Source: Carnobacterium alterfunditum DSM 5972 (lineage in GTDB: Bacteria; Bacillota; Bacilli; Lactobacillales; Carnobacteriaceae). From it: a stretch of 64,000 bases of DNA. The stretch's first letter is position 1, and each line of letters opens with the position of its first letter. The notes beneath the pieces were generated by a model. The model was given only the letters and a program-made list of their open reading frames with translations, was not told where the DNA came from and searched no databases. This document shows positions 35,204-47,094 of this stretch, one piece after another. The position numbers and the translations under genes are program-made. The stretch spans positions 2,330,190 through 2,394,189 of the forward strand of contig NZ_JQLG01000004.1 in NCBI RefSeq assembly GCF_000744115.1. The letters run 5' to 3'.

Positions 35204-38200
35204 TTAAGATGTTGCAATTGCTTGTTGTTTCATCCAATCTTCTAACTCAGAAAAATGACTGTAAACAAAAAAATTTTCAGCTTGAATTTGTTTTAGTCGT
35301 TTTTGATAGGTTGTCGCTTGGGTCAACTCTCTTTTTTCAACATCCTTAGTAACATTCATCACACCAGCTTTCATTGTAACAAATCCTATCTCTAAAAACA
35401 CTGAAATAATAAAAATCAAATTATTTTTTTTTATTTTTAAATGCGTTGCTAATAAATTCAATTTATTTCGAACATCAATATCGACATGTGCAGCTGTATA
35501 TTTAAAAACTTGGCCAAATTGGTTTCGACTCGGCATCCCATTTAAATAAAGCTCTTCACGACTATAAAAACAAGCAATGATTTTTTCTGGATTTGCTCTA
35601 TTTAATAAAATTTTGACCCATTCACTATCAGAAGGACAGTCTATAAAAATCAGTTGCGTTGTTTTCATTGCAAACTGAGCTAGAGCTTCATCATCCAGTA
35701 AGTGATGACTATAACTGGTATCTGGTAAAAGATGATTATATTTTTCAAAATTCAATTGGTCAAAAAAGATGAAATCAGCATTAGCTGTATTCCACAATGC
35801 TGCAGGAATATGAGTGCTTCTAGAATCAAAAACTTGAACTCCTTCAATCGCTAAATCTTCTAGCATCAACTGCGTCTTACGTGACCCATTCCACTCATTT
35901 ATGGCTAATTTTCCAACGACAGAAACCTCTGAATGTGACCCTATTTCATCCGCAATAGAACCAAATTGAAAACCGATGACATCTAAAAAGGCTTTTTCTT
36001 CAATAAGTTTCATCTTTAAGTGGGTTTGATCGCCACCGATCCGGCGAATATCTTGAGCTGTCATATTTTTGAAGAGAAAAGTTGGTTTACGATTCGCTGT
36101 ACCAAAAGGAGCTAATCGATTTAGTTCCTCAACGACCTCTACAGTGGCTTCTGTTAGCTTAAGTTGTCCATCTAATGGTATTTCTTCGCTCAGCTCTTCT
36201 GAAAGACCCGTTGCAGCAGCATAGTGATTCAGTTCATTTTGGATACTTTCGATATTTTCTAAAGGAATGGTTAAACCAGCAGCCATGTGGTGTCCGCCAA
36301 ATGTAGTTGTGAGTTGACGAGCACTATCCAAAGCATTATATAAATGGAATGCTGGTATGCTTCTTCCAGAGCCTTTTGCCAGACCTTTAGCTTTATCGAT
36401 CGTCATGACAAGAGCCGGTTTTCCAGTCTTGCCCACGATTTTACTCGCAACGATGCCTAGTACACCTTCATGCCAATCTTCTTTTGCTAAAACATACACG
36501 TCTGATTCGGCATCTAAATCCTCGATCATCTGAAAAGCTTCATTTGTTATGGCAGAAACATAAGCTTGTCGTTCAGTGTTCTTTTCTTGAACGAACTGTG
36601 CCAAGGAAAGGGCTTTATCATCATCAAAAGTGGTTAATAATTCTACAGCCGGAGCTGCGTCACCTAACCGTCCCACGGCATTCAGACGCGGTCCTATGAT
36701 AAACCCGATTGTTTCTTCATCGATCTCTTCTCGTTTGATTTTTGCTAATTTAAATAAAGCCGTTAAGCCAATGCGTTGCGTATTCTTCAAAACGACTAAC
36801 CCCTGCATGACTAATGCTCTATTTTCATCCGTTAACGAGACCAGATCAGCAACGGTACCTAATGCAACCAGATCCAATAATTCAACGGGTACTTCTCCTA
36901 ATAAAGCCGTTGCCAACTTAAATGCGACACCAACTCCAGCTAATTCTCCAAATGGATACGAACCTTTTGGATGTCTGGGATGGATCACAGCATATGCAGC
37001 AGGTAATGTTTTTGGCAATTCATGATGATCGGTTACAATAACATCTATCCCTAGAACTTTTGCTCGTTCTATCGCAGCATGTCCAGCGACACCGTTATCA
37101 CACGTTACAATAAGTTGTGTCCCTTGTTCAATCAAACGCTCAAAGGCTTTTGTATTCGGTCCATATCCATCTGTGAAACGATTAGGGATATAGTAGTTGA
37201 CTTCTCCCCCTATCATTTCAATCGTTTCTTTTAAAACGGCCGTACTTGTAACACCATATAGTGATAGGTAACCTTTTGAAGTCATCTTCAGGTTTTCCCC
37301 CACTCCACACCGTGCGTGAGACTTTCACCTCACACGGCGTTCCATCGTTTTAGAATGTCCGCTATAAATAATCTGCAATAAAAAAAGTATAATTGCTGTT
37401 AAATTAGCGTAAATAACCATTCATAAACCGACTTGAGCCCCTCCCTCGACTGCTTGTTATCACAGTTTCATTGGTACTATGGCTCTACTTTCACTTAGAT
37501 AAATTAGCTTATTATACTCTCACGAGCTTTTCGTCTAAACTGTTTCATCTGCCGGTAAAAGCATCCGCATTCTAAGCTTCATACGTTCCAATTAAATTAT
37601 CTTGTTCTATAGATCCTTAGGTTTCTTCTATGGGCCGTTGCACTTGATCATCCCTGTAAGATAATATGGTATTTCATAACGTCAGATTTTTACTCTACCA
37701 CATGCAAATAGGATCGACTTTTGGCGCGATCCTGGCGCTGCATTTCTACACCGCTTACGTATCGACTCGTACATTCGAAGATTCGTCAGTTCCTAGTTAA
37801 GGAACATTCTAACCATAGATCATTTATAAGACCCCCAGCCTATAGGAAGCAACATCCACCTCTGGACTTTTTTCGTATAAGAATCTATCTTATCTACGGC
37901 TTCTTTCAGCTGACTTCACCGAGCTTTATACTGTTGACTATTTACCTTTCAAAAGCATATCGGAGGATTAGGGAAACCGTTTCAAGACGTTACGCTCTCA
38001 TTCCAGCTTTCATTTAATTAGTTCTCCCTGTCTTTGTTAAACCAAAGACGAGTGCACAAGCTTTTCACTTATGAACGTATCGCACCTGCATCATAATCGC
38101 CGTAAATAGTGATTTGTTCACCTTGCTCAACTGCTTCAGTGATACGAGATACCGCACTTTCCATATCGTACATCAAATAAGGATCATGGATCCATGTTTC

Positions 38201-38365
38201 ATCAGGCTGCATAAAACGTTCTATTTTTTCTTTGGAATCAAGTCCTCTTTGTAGACACAGCTCAATAAACAAAGGAGATAAACTTAAAGTATTACTTAAG
38301 TCTATTACTTTTTCCTGATCAGCTATGCGTTCATTTAATTTCCATTTTGTACGTGATTTCAACAA
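35204..38365 (-). CDS. recJ: Single-strand DNA exonuclease RecJ, split by a group II intron
   Basis: 5'-3' exonuclease of the DHH family used in recombination and mismatch repair. Exon 1 is 38365-38086 (280 nt) and exon 2 is 37257-35204 (2054 nt). Joined, they give 2334 nt, exactly 778 codons with stop, or 777 residues, the normal RecJ length. The join rebuilds [14 protein letters not shown], motif I of the DHH domain, with the intron in phase 1 of the second metal-binding Asp codon. Exon 2 carries [10 protein letters not shown] (the DHH motif), [16 protein letters not shown] and [10 protein letters not shown] (DHHA1). Without splicing, exon 1 ends in a stop just inside the intron and no active enzyme is possible. 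apt follows. Confidence 0.93.
37258..38085 (-). mobile_element. ORF-less group II intron inserted in recJ
   Basis: An 828-nt intron on the minus strand. It begins GTGCGATACG (38085 down) and ends CTATCACTAT (37258). Domain V is the 34 nt at 37340-37307: paired arms ACGCCGTG and CACGGTGT, a two-base bulge, and a GAAA tetraloop. Domain VI follows, with a bulged A at 37265, eight bases from the 3' end, as expected of the branch point. A candidate EBS1 TTGCAT (37707-37702) pairs with IBS1 ATGCAG, the last six bases of exon 1, with one G-U. No reverse transcriptase frame is present, so movement would need a protein supplied by another copy. Confidence 0.92.
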
Positions 38366-38502
38366 CTTTCATCACTCCTAACTGAATCATTATAGCAAAA
38401 TTATACTTGTAGTTATAGTTATATTCTAATTAAGATACTCCATAAAAAGAATCAGATAAACAGCAGCATTTGCCCTTAGCGTTACAAGAACTTATTTAAA
38501 CA

Positions 38503-38541
38503 GCAAAAAGAGATTGAAACATAAAAGTTTCAATCTCTTGA
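38503..38541 (-). terminator. Terminator of degV
   Basis: On the minus strand AAGAGATTGAAAC and GTTTCAATCTCTT pair around TTTTAT, followed by TTTG. Confidence 0.9.
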
Positions 38542-38561
38542 TCCACTTATAAAGTCAATTT

Positions 38562-39428
38562 TTAATCTTCGATAATTTGAATACCGATCCCAATTAAGCC
38601 TGGGCCCGTATGAACTCCTAAAGCTGGGCTGACTTGATCTTCAAAAATTTCAACAAAATTTGGCAATGCTTTTTTAAGGTCTGCTCGTATATCATCTAAT
38701 TGTGCTTCAGCTGTTTTACCACCAAATGCAATCGCTAAATGGTATTTTTTGGCATCCCCAGCAAATTCAGTTGCTAAATCGATTGCTTTTTGAATACTCT
38801 TTTTGTTTCCGCGTACTTTTGCAGCAGTATAATAGATGCCGTTTTCGTTACAAGAAATGACCGGTTTTAAATTCAAAACATTTCCTAGGATAGATGACAC
38901 TAATCCGATGCGGCCGCCTTTTTGTAAATATTCTAAAGTTGGAACATGAAAAAACATTTTCGATTTTTTTACATCATCTTGTAATTTTTCTTTGATGACT
39001 TCCCAATCCAGCTCTTTTTCAACATAATCAGCCGCTTTTACAGCTAAAAGACCACTGCCGACCCCAATGTTTTTAGTATCTAAAGTAAAGACATCTAACT
39101 CTTTAACATTTTCAGCCATTAAACGTACCATGTTATTCGTACCGCTTAGTCCACTCGAAATAGTGATCGCGATTACTTTTTCATAACCTTCATTTTTAAA
39201 TTCTTGCAAAAGTTCACTAATAATTTCTCCACTTGGTAAGGACGTTTTAGGAATTTCTTCATCTAGACGATCATAAACATCTTGAGCATGAATATCCACT
39301 TTATCGGTATATTCTTTATCTTTATAAATGATTTTTAAAGGGATCACTTTCATATTTGCTTTTTCAAGAATCTCTAAGGGAACATCTGATCCAGAATCAA
39401 CTAAAAAGCCTATCTTTTGTTTGTTCAT
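38562..39428 (-). CDS. DegV family fatty acid-binding protein
   Basis: A 288-residue two-domain protein of the DegV/FakB family, which in Gram-positives holds a fatty acid for phosphorylation by FakA. Visible are VDSGSDVPLEIL near the N-terminus, TSLPSGE, AITISSGLSGTNN and GRIGLVSS with the Ser and Arg residues that contact the carboxylate, and HTGPGLIGIGI at the C-terminus. Which fatty acid is bound cannot be told. It lies two bases after the DUF1836 gene, which probably shares its transcript. Confidence 0.9.
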   Translation of the reverse strand: MNKQKIGFLVDSGSDVPLEILEKANMKVIPLKIIYKDKEYTDKVDIHAQDVYDRLDEEIPKTSLPSGEIISELLQEFKNEGYEKVIAITISSGLSGTNNMVRLMAENVKELDVFTLDTKNIGVGSGLLAVKAADYVEKELDWEVIKEKLQDDVKKSKMFFHVPTLEYLQKGGRIGLVSSILGNVLNLKPVISCNENGIYYTAAKVRGNKKSIQKAIDLATEFAGDAKKYHLAIAFGGKTAEAQLDDIRADLKKALPNFVEIFEDQVSPALGVHTGPGLIGIGIQIIED

Positions 39429-39430
39429 AT

Positions 39431-40018
39431 TTATTCCTCCAACTTTTTGGTTTTATTTTTTTTCTTTTCTATTTCTTCTTTTTGTTTTTGAGCTATAGAA
39501 ATCACTTTTTCAGTGACAATTTTTGTAGCTACTGCTATCGTAGCTGTTCGAACGATGAAGGTAGTATTGTTTGTATTATCTGGCAACAAGGGTTTTCTAT
39601 CTTCCTGTTTTATATGAGAAGCAATTGCTCTTAACGCGTATTCTTGCTCAGTACAAAACAAGTCATAGGCCTCTCTAATACCGCTTATTGAAGCCTGATA
39701 AAGAATGCCTTCTTTTACTTCAGAAATCGTCACAACTTGTTTTAAAATGGAAATCGCGATCAAATACGCTAAATGCTTCTTAGTGTATTTTTTCTTTATG
39801 GGTGGAGGAATCAATCCCAATTTAACATAATTGTTGATCATAGAAGAAGTAATGATCTGTTTTTGATCACCAACTTTAAAAATAGCCAAATAGCGTTCAA
39901 TTAAATTTAAAACTTGATCCATATAAAGATCAAAGTCAGGTAATTCTTCCCATCTAGGAAAAGTATATTCGCTTATCTCATTTGACCAATCTAATAAATC
40001 TTCCTCGATTTTATGCAT
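39431..40018 (-). CDS. DUF1836 domain protein
   Basis: A 195-residue protein of the DUF1836 family, found next to degV genes in many Firmicutes. The N-terminal half (EYTFPRWEELPDFDLYMDQV, then ITSSMINNYVKLGLIPPPIKKKYTKKHLAYLIAI) resembles a MerR-like winged helix, with the KLGLIPPP segment typical of that fold. This suggests a regulator, but no DNA site is known. It ends in a lysine-rich tail. The ATG at 40018 follows AAAGGTGAT; a longer frame to 40075 has no ribosome binding site. Confidence 0.82.
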   Translation of the reverse strand: MHKIEEDLLDWSNEISEYTFPRWEELPDFDLYMDQVLNLIERYLAIFKVGDQKQIITSSMINNYVKLGLIPPPIKKKYTKKHLAYLIAISILKQVVTISEVKEGILYQASISGIREAYDLFCTEQEYALRAIASHIKQEDRKPLLPDNTNNTTFIVRTATIAVATKIVTEKVISIAQKQKEEIEKKKNKTKKLEE

Positions 40019-40149
40019 ATAATCACCTTTTTTATCTATTTTCAATCGTATATAGTTTAACACAATTATATTCACTAGACAATCTAGTTTTATAAACCAG
40101 ATTGTCTAACTCATAAAATAAACGTCTCAAAAAAGAGAACGAATACATT

Positions 40150-40200
40150 TTGAAAGAAAAAAGAATAAACCCTGAAGTTTATTCTTTTTTCTTTCAGTCT
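40150..40200 (-). terminator. Terminator of the LapA-like gene
   Basis: On the minus strand AAAGAAAAAAGAATAAAC and GTTTATTCTTTTTTCTTT pair around TTCAGG with a T-rich tail. Confidence 0.8.
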
Positions 40201-40241
40201 TTTATAAGTAAAGTGACTGATAGTTATCAGTTGATTTGTTT

Positions 40242-40667
40242 TTATTTTAAAGAATCATTCGGCTGATTTGCAACGTTGACCGTTGGTTGAGTCATTCGAT
40301 TGACTAATTCTTTTTCTAAACTACTGATTTTATCTGTTTGTTCACGGATGATAAGGTCTTTTTGAGTTAATTTTTCATCATATTCGGTTCTGATTTGTGC
40401 TAATGCTTCTTCTTTTTTATTTTCAGCATTTTCTAACTCTTTTTTTGCATTCTTTAGTTCTTTTTTATTTTTATAAGTAGTGCCCATAGAAATTAAAACT
40501 GTCGCTAAAGCTCCAACTAATAGTGAGCCTAAAATGATCATGATCAAAGGCCAAGTTACTACTCCAAAACCAAAATTAATTGGAACTGAATCAACATTGA
40601 TAACAGCAAAAAAAGCTACAATTGCAATAAGAATAATTGCTAATATCGTTCCCCATTGTCTTTTCAT
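40242..40667 (-). CDS. LapA-domain (DUF1049) membrane protein
   Basis: A small 141-residue membrane protein. It has two transmembrane helices (about 7-24 and 38-62) separated by the short VDSVPINFGFGVVTWPLI segment typical of the LapA/DUF1049 domain. A charged coiled coil follows (about 70-125, KNAKKELENAENKKEEALAQ). In Gram-negatives LapA relatives act in envelope assembly, but the Gram-positive members have no known role. It stands alone between terminators. Confidence 0.8.
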   Translation of the reverse strand: MKRQWGTILAIILIAIVAFFAVINVDSVPINFGFGVVTWPLIMIILGSLLVGALATVLISMGTTYKNKKELKNAKKELENAENKKEEALAQIRTEYDEKLTQKDLIIREQTDKISSLEKELVNRMTQPTVNVANQPNDSLK

Positions 40668-40758
40668 AACTTATGAATCTCCTTTCGATATTTTTATTTT
40701 TATAACTCTATTTTAACATATTGCCACTTGTAAAAACTATGAAAGATACTCGACCCTA

Positions 40759-41562
40759 TTATTTATTGTTAAATAGATTTCCAGCTAAATAATCTCCGAT
40801 TCGAGGGAAAAGCATATAAAATTTTCCAGCGACCTCTAGAAGTGCAGGCATATTCAATTCTCTTCTAGCTGTACCCATTAATGCAACGATACGACCAGCT
40901 ACAATTTCAGCATCCAATACATAATTACCCACTTTTTCTAAATAAGTTCCGCTTTCGTCAGCGATACCAAAAAAGTTGGTCTCAATAGGACCTGGATTTA
41001 CAGTTGTTACAAAAATGTTCAAAGGTTTTAATTCCAAACGCAAAGCATTTGAGTAACCAATCACTGCAAATTTACTTGCAGAATAAATAGATGATTTTGG
41101 TGTTGCCATTTTTCCTGCTTGAGAAGCGATATTGATAATATGACCTTGGTGTCGCTCAGCCATTTCAACAGCTACTAATTGTGTCACGTACATCAAGCCT
41201 AAAACATTCACGCGAAACATTCTTTCAGCTATATCCATATCAAATGTCAACGCTTCTTCAAAATGTCCAAAACCGGCATTATTGACAAGGACATCTACTA
41301 CACCGACCGTTTGATAAATCTCTGTGATCACTTGCTTGACTTGTTCAGGATCTGAAACGTCCATAGGAAAAGCGTAGGCTTTTTTACCTGAATACTTTTC
41401 GCATGTTGCTTTGACATGTAAAAGTAAATCTGCTCTTCTAGCACTTAGTATCACAACAGCGCCTTTTTTTGCAGCTTCATAGGCTATTTGTTCTCCTAAT
41501 CCTGTTGAAGCACCTGTAATAAAAACAACTTTATCGGTAAGTGTAACTAAATTTTTTTTCAT
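40759..41562 (-). CDS. Short-chain dehydrogenase/reductase (YqjQ-like)
   Basis: A 267-residue NAD(P)-dependent oxidoreductase. The nucleotide motif is TGASTGLGEQIA (about 16-27), followed by NNAGFGHFEE and the catalytic Ser-Tyr-Lys set in INIASQAGKMATPKSSIYSASKFAV. The substrate is unknown. It lies 21 bases downstream of rnz on the same strand; B. subtilis has yqjQ near its RNase Z gene, so the pairing is conserved. Confidence 0.88.
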   Translation of the reverse strand: MKKNLVTLTDKVVFITGASTGLGEQIAYEAAKKGAVVILSARRADLLLHVKATCEKYSGKKAYAFPMDVSDPEQVKQVITEIYQTVGVVDVLVNNAGFGHFEEALTFDMDIAERMFRVNVLGLMYVTQLVAVEMAERHQGHIINIASQAGKMATPKSSIYSASKFAVIGYSNALRLELKPLNIFVTTVNPGPIETNFFGIADESGTYLEKVGNYVLDAEIVAGRIVALMGTARRELNMPALLEVAGKFYMLFPRIGDYLAGNLFNNK

Positions 41563-41583
41563 ACTGAACTCCTTTTATTTGTT

Positions 41584-42522
41584 TTATTTATCCGTTCTAA
41601 TAAGTGGGATATCGATTTCATCAAAGTCATTCACGACTTTAGTATTAGGGAATATTTTTTTAGCTTCTTTTTCTAATAAATAAATATCTCTGCCTAAATA
41701 ACGAGCGCTGATATGAGTCAGCAATAGCCTGCCGACATTTGCTTCTTTAGCCACTTCAGCTGCATCTAGATTTGTGGAATGGTTATAGTCTCTTGCCATC
41801 TTACGATTCGTTCCATCAAATGTACTTTCATGAACCAAAACAGAAGCATTCTCGGCAAGTAGTATGCAATTTTTTGTTTTCTTAGTGTCGCCCAAAATTG
41901 TCACGATACGGCCTTTTTGAGTTTCTCCAATAAAATCGTTGCCATTGAATACTCGGCCATCTTCCAAAGTGATTGTTTTTCCTTGTTTTAATTTTCCGAA
42001 TAACGGGCCAAATGGTAGTCCCGCCTCTTTTAACTTGTCGGCTTGCAGTGTTCCTTGATGATCGGCTTCTTCGATTCGGTAACCAAAGGATTGGATACCA
42101 TGTTTTAATTTGCGACAAATCACTTTGAAGTTCTCATCTTCAAATAAAAGGCCCTCTTCTTGTATTTCATGAAAATGTAAAGAGTATTTTAAAACGGTTC
42201 CTGATATTTTTAGAGAAGTCATTACGTAGTTTTTGATCCCCACAGGACCATAAATCGTTAAAGGGCCATCTCCTCCTTGGAAAGATCGACTACTTAAAAA
42301 ACCAGGTAATCCAAAAATATGATCCCCGTGTAAATGAGTAATAAAAATTTTATCTACCTTACGCGGCTTTAAAGTCGTGTGGAGTATTTGTTGTTGCGTA
42401 GCTTCACCACAATCAAAAAGCCAGATCGTATTTCGTTCTTCTAATAATTTTAAAGCAATGCTGGTTACGTTCCGTTGTTTAGCTGGGACACCTGAACCTG
42501 TCCCTAAAAATAATAATTCCAT
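41584..42522 (-). CDS. rnz: Ribonuclease Z
   Basis: Metallo-beta-lactamase-fold endonuclease that cuts the 3' trailer from tRNA precursors lacking an encoded CCA end. The zinc motif is [15 protein letters not shown] (about residues 61-75), with [17 protein letters not shown] at the N-terminus and the HSTFDG and LTHISARY metal-site stretches. 312 residues from the ATG at 42522, which begins the conserved [12 protein letters not shown] longer frame to 42552 is not needed. Confidence 0.95.
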   Translation of the reverse strand: MELLFLGTGSGVPAKQRNVTSIALKLLEERNTIWLFDCGEATQQQILHTTLKPRKVDKIFITHLHGDHIFGLPGFLSSRSFQGGDGPLTIYGPVGIKNYVMTSLKISGTVLKYSLHFHEIQEEGLLFEDENFKVICRKLKHGIQSFGYRIEEADHQGTLQADKLKEAGLPFGPLFGKLKQGKTITLEDGRVFNGNDFIGETQKGRIVTILGDTKKTKNCILLAENASVLVHESTFDGTNRKMARDYNHSTNLDAAEVAKEANVGRLLLTHISARYLGRDIYLLEKEAKKIFPNTKVVNDFDEIDIPLIRTDK

Positions 42523-42626
42523 TTTATCCTGTCCTAACCATTTAAGTATCATTCATACGAGCAAAACCTCGTATGAATCTAATCTATTTATTTTAACAAA
42601 TATTCACTGAATAAGCGATAATGAGT

Positions 42627-42676
42627 TAAAAAAACGTCCAAGCAATCTATTTGGTGATTGCTTGGACGTTTTGATT
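42627..42676 (-). terminator. Terminator of obgE
   Basis: On the minus strand AAACGTCCAAGCAATC and GATTGCTTGGACGTTT pair around a ten-base loop, followed by TTTT. Confidence 0.93.
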
Positions 42677-42681
42677 ACGTT

Positions 42682-44400
<1,719 letters not shown>

Positions 44401-44418
44401 AATATAAGGATGTGTATC

Positions 44419-45168
44419 ATGAAGAGGAATAAAGGTTATATAATTGGGGTTACATTATTTATCGTCGTAATAGGTTTAATGGTTTTTGGAGTCCATACAC
44501 TGTCAAAAAGTACCGGAGCAAGTTTCACAACGATGTTTTCTCCTGAAAGTTCGCTGACTCAAACCCCTTCGCTTGATGAAGACCAAATAGATTTGCCCCA
44601 ACTCACTAAAGAAGTGAATGATAATGAAATAGAAATTAAAATCATTACAACTTTAGGGACTATTCGAGCCAAAGTATTCCCTGATTTGGCTCCAAAGGCA
44701 GTAGAAAATTTTCTTACCCATAGTGATGAAGGCTATTATGATGAGACAACTTTCCACCGCATCTTAACTAATTTTATGATCCAAGGCGGTGATCCTAGCG
44801 GAGATGGCACTGGTGGGGAAAGTATCTGGGGGGAACCATTCGAAACAGAAATCTCTTCTCAATTATTCCATCTACGTGGCGCTCTAGCTATGGCTAAAAC
44901 GAATGCCCCCGTTTCAATAGGGAGCCAATTCTATATCGTTCAAAATCCATCAGATGTCAGTGCATCAGCTGATCCTTCTAAGACGCCAGATAAAATAATC
45001 AATGCTTATACTTCAGGCGGCTACCCTTCACTAGATCAACTCTATACCGTTTTTGGTCAAGTGATCGAAGGCATGGACGTCGTTGATGCAATAAGCGAAG
45101 TTGAAACGGATTCGCTCGACAAACCAGTACAAAAAGTCAAAATTGAATCTATTGAAGTAATAGATTGA
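44419..45168 (+). CDS. Membrane-anchored cyclophilin-type peptidyl-prolyl isomerase
   Basis: A 249-residue protein with an N-terminal transmembrane helix (about 8-28) and an external cyclophilin domain (about 65-249). Motifs include FHRILTNFMIQGGDPSGDGTGG, GALAMAKTNAPVSIGSQFYIVQ and YTVFGQVIEGMDVVDAI. It would catalyse proline isomerisation during folding of secreted proteins. The N-terminal segment lacks a lipobox Cys, so an uncleaved anchor is more likely than a lipoprotein. The ATG at 44419 follows ATAAGGA by eight bases. It stands alone before a terminator. Confidence 0.88.
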   Translation: MKRNKGYIIGVTLFIVVIGLMVFGVHTLSKSTGASFTTMFSPESSLTQTPSLDEDQIDLPQLTKEVNDNEIEIKIITTLGTIRAKVFPDLAPKAVENFLTHSDEGYYDETTFHRILTNFMIQGGDPSGDGTGGESIWGEPFETEISSQLFHLRGALAMAKTNAPVSIGSQFYIVQNPSDVSASADPSKTPDKIINAYTSGGYPSLDQLYTVFGQVIEGMDVVDAISEVETDSLDKPVQKVKIESIEVID

Positions 45169-45204
45169 GCTTTCTTAAAAAACAATTGAAAGCAGCTCAC
45201 ACTA

Positions 45205-45239
45205 GAAAAGAAATCGAAATGATTTCTTTTTTTTTTTTT
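45205..45239 (+). terminator. Terminator of the cyclophilin gene
   Basis: AAAGAAATC and GATTTCTTT pair around GAAAT, followed by a long T run. Confidence 0.88.
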
Positions 45240-45341
45240 GTCATTAGTTAACTGTTCAGCCATAACTTACTCTGATGTGAATTGGTATACATCAATTATC
45301 TGCTCATTGCAATTGTTTTTAAAAAAAAATGTTAAAAAACA

Positions 45342-45357
45342 ATGAAATCGGTTTATA
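45342..45357 (+). promoter_or_regulatory. cre-like site upstream of fruR
   Basis: ATGAAATCGGTTTATA matches most of the catabolite-responsive element pattern (TGAAANCGNTTT core). It lies about 55 bases before the fruR start. CcpA repression of a fructose operon would be expected in a lactic acid bacterium. The last positions diverge from the consensus. Confidence 0.5.
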
Positions 45358-45411
45358 TTTGATTGCTTTTGACTGTTTTTGGTGGTAAAGTAACGCTATT
45401 GGAGGGATGAC

Positions 45412-46164
45412 ATGCTTACCGAAGAACGTTACAACTTCATAACAGAAAAATTGGATCATTATGGAGTGATTAAGTCCCAAGAACTCATGTTAGAAATGGA
45501 TTGTTCAGAGTCCACGATCCGACGCGATCTGGCTTCGCTAGAAGAACAAGGAAAACTTATACGTGTGCACGGCGGCGCTAAAAGAGTTTATACTGTGGAA
45601 CAAGAACAAACGCTTAATGAGAAATCAATCAAAAACATCCAAAACAAGAAAAAAATTGCGGAATTGGCAGCCTCTTTTGTTGAAGATGGGGATACTATTT
45701 TTTTGGATGCCGGATCAACAACTTTTTTTATGGTACCTTTTTTAAAGGAAAAAAAGATACGTATTGTAACGAATGCCGTTCAGCATGCTCTTCTGCTTTC
45801 AGATCAAAACAATGACGTTTCATTAATTGGCGGAAAGTTAAAAAATACTACCCAAGCCATTATTGGAGCTGCAAGTATCGAACAATTAGCTCGCTACCGC
45901 TTTACGAAATCTTTTTTAGGTATGAATGGCGTGGATAGAGATTTTGGGTTTACCACCCCTGATCCAGAAGAAGCTTCAGTTAAACAGCAAGCTGTGATGA
46001 ATAGCTCAAAAGTGTATGTTTTAGCTGACAAAACAAAATTTGATAAAGTTACTTTTGTAAAGGTTTGTAATATCGAAGATGCTTTGATTATTACAGATCA
46101 TCTAACAGATAAAAATCATCAAAGTTATTTTAATAAAACAACCATATTGGAGGCAAAATCATGA
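45412..46164 (+). CDS. fruR: DeoR-family regulator of the fructose operon
   Basis: A 250-residue DeoR-type regulator. The N-terminal HTH (about 1-57) has DCSESTIRRDLASLEEQGKL, and the C-terminal sugar-phosphate sensor domain has IFLDAGSTTFF and VTNAVQHALLL. It is expected to sense fructose-1-phosphate and control fruRKA. The start follows GGAGGGATGAC. It overlaps fruK by four bases (ATGA), so the two are co-translated. Confidence 0.93.
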   Translation: MLTEERYNFITEKLDHYGVIKSQELMLEMDCSESTIRRDLASLEEQGKLIRVHGGAKRVYTVEQEQTLNEKSIKNIQNKKKIAELAASFVEDGDTIFLDAGSTTFFMVPFLKEKKIRIVTNAVQHALLLSDQNNDVSLIGGKLKNTTQAIIGAASIEQLARYRFTKSFLGMNGVDRDFGFTTPDPEEASVKQQAVMNSSKVYVLADKTKFDKVTFVKVCNIEDALIITDHLTDKNHQSYFNKTTILEAKS

Positions 46165-47075
46165 TATATACCGTAACACTAAATCCATCGATCGACTACA
46201 TTGTTCATGTCTCTTCTGTGCAATTAGGCGCATTGAATCGGATGGATAAAGATTTAAAACTTCCCGGAGGCAAAGGAATCAATGTTTCTCGCGTCTTAAA
46301 CCACATCAACCAACCGTCAACAGCTTTAGGCTTTCTAGGCGGCTTCACTGGAAATTTCATTTCTGACTGGTTAGAAAAAGAAGGCGTCCACACTCAATTC
46401 GTTTCTATTGAAGGCGATACACGTATCAATGTTAAATTAAAGTCGGATACTGAAACTGAATTAAACGCTCAAGGTCCGGTCATTGCAAAATCGGAAGCAG
46501 ATCAATTAATGGATCAAATAGAGTTAATGACAGCTGAGGATATTATTATTTTTTCCGGAAACAAACCCCCTTCTTTACCTGAAGATTTTTATCAAAAAAT
46601 GATTGCGAAAATTGTTTCAAAAAAAGCAAATTTTGTGATCGATACTGCAGGTACAGAATTATTGAATGCATTAGCACATAAACCGTTGTTAGTGAAACCA
46701 AACCACCATGAGTTAGCTGATCTTTTTGGTGTTTCGATCGAATCAGTTGAGGATACTGTTCCTTATGGGAAAAAACTGATTGCTTTAGGTGCCCAACATG
46801 CACTTGTCTCAATGGCTGGTGATGGAGCTTTATTCTTCACCGGGGAAAAAATTTACCGAGCAACTGTTCCTAAAGGGATCGTGAAAAATTCAGTCGGAGC
46901 TGGAGATTCTATGATTGCTGGTTTTATTGGAGCATTAGTTGATACTAAGGATCCGTTGAAGGCTTTCAAAAAAAGTGTTGCTACTGGAAGTGCCACCGCT
47001 TTTTCTGATGATCTAGCAACTCGTTCTGAAATAGAAAACTTATTAAAAGAAGTTATAGTAACAGAAATCACTTGA
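46161..47075 (+). CDS. fruK: 1-Phosphofructokinase
   Basis: PfkB-family kinase that converts fructose-1-phosphate to fructose-1,6-bisphosphate, 304 residues. Motifs: TLNPSIDYIVHV, LPGGKGINVSRVL, and the PfkB signature NSVGAGDSMIAGF with the catalytic Asp (about residue 249). It lies between the regulator and the fructose permease and overlaps fruR by four bases. Confidence 0.95.
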   Translation: MIYTVTLNPSIDYIVHVSSVQLGALNRMDKDLKLPGGKGINVSRVLNHINQPSTALGFLGGFTGNFISDWLEKEGVHTQFVSIEGDTRINVKLKSDTETELNAQGPVIAKSEADQLMDQIELMTAEDIIIFSGNKPPSLPEDFYQKMIAKIVSKKANFVIDTAGTELLNALAHKPLLVKPNHHELADLFGVSIESVEDTVPYGKKLIALGAQHALVSMAGDGALFFTGEKIYRATVPKGIVKNSVGAGDSMIAGFIGALVDTKDPLKAFKKSVATGSATAFSDDLATRSEIENLLKEVIVTEIT

Positions 47076-47094
47076 TAAAATAGGAGGAAAAACA

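Noticed and set aside
37721-38017. 98-codon + strand ORF inside the recJ interruption
   Set aside because: It lies antisense within the group II intron, has no ribosome binding site and no protein-like pattern; it is a by-product of intron structure.
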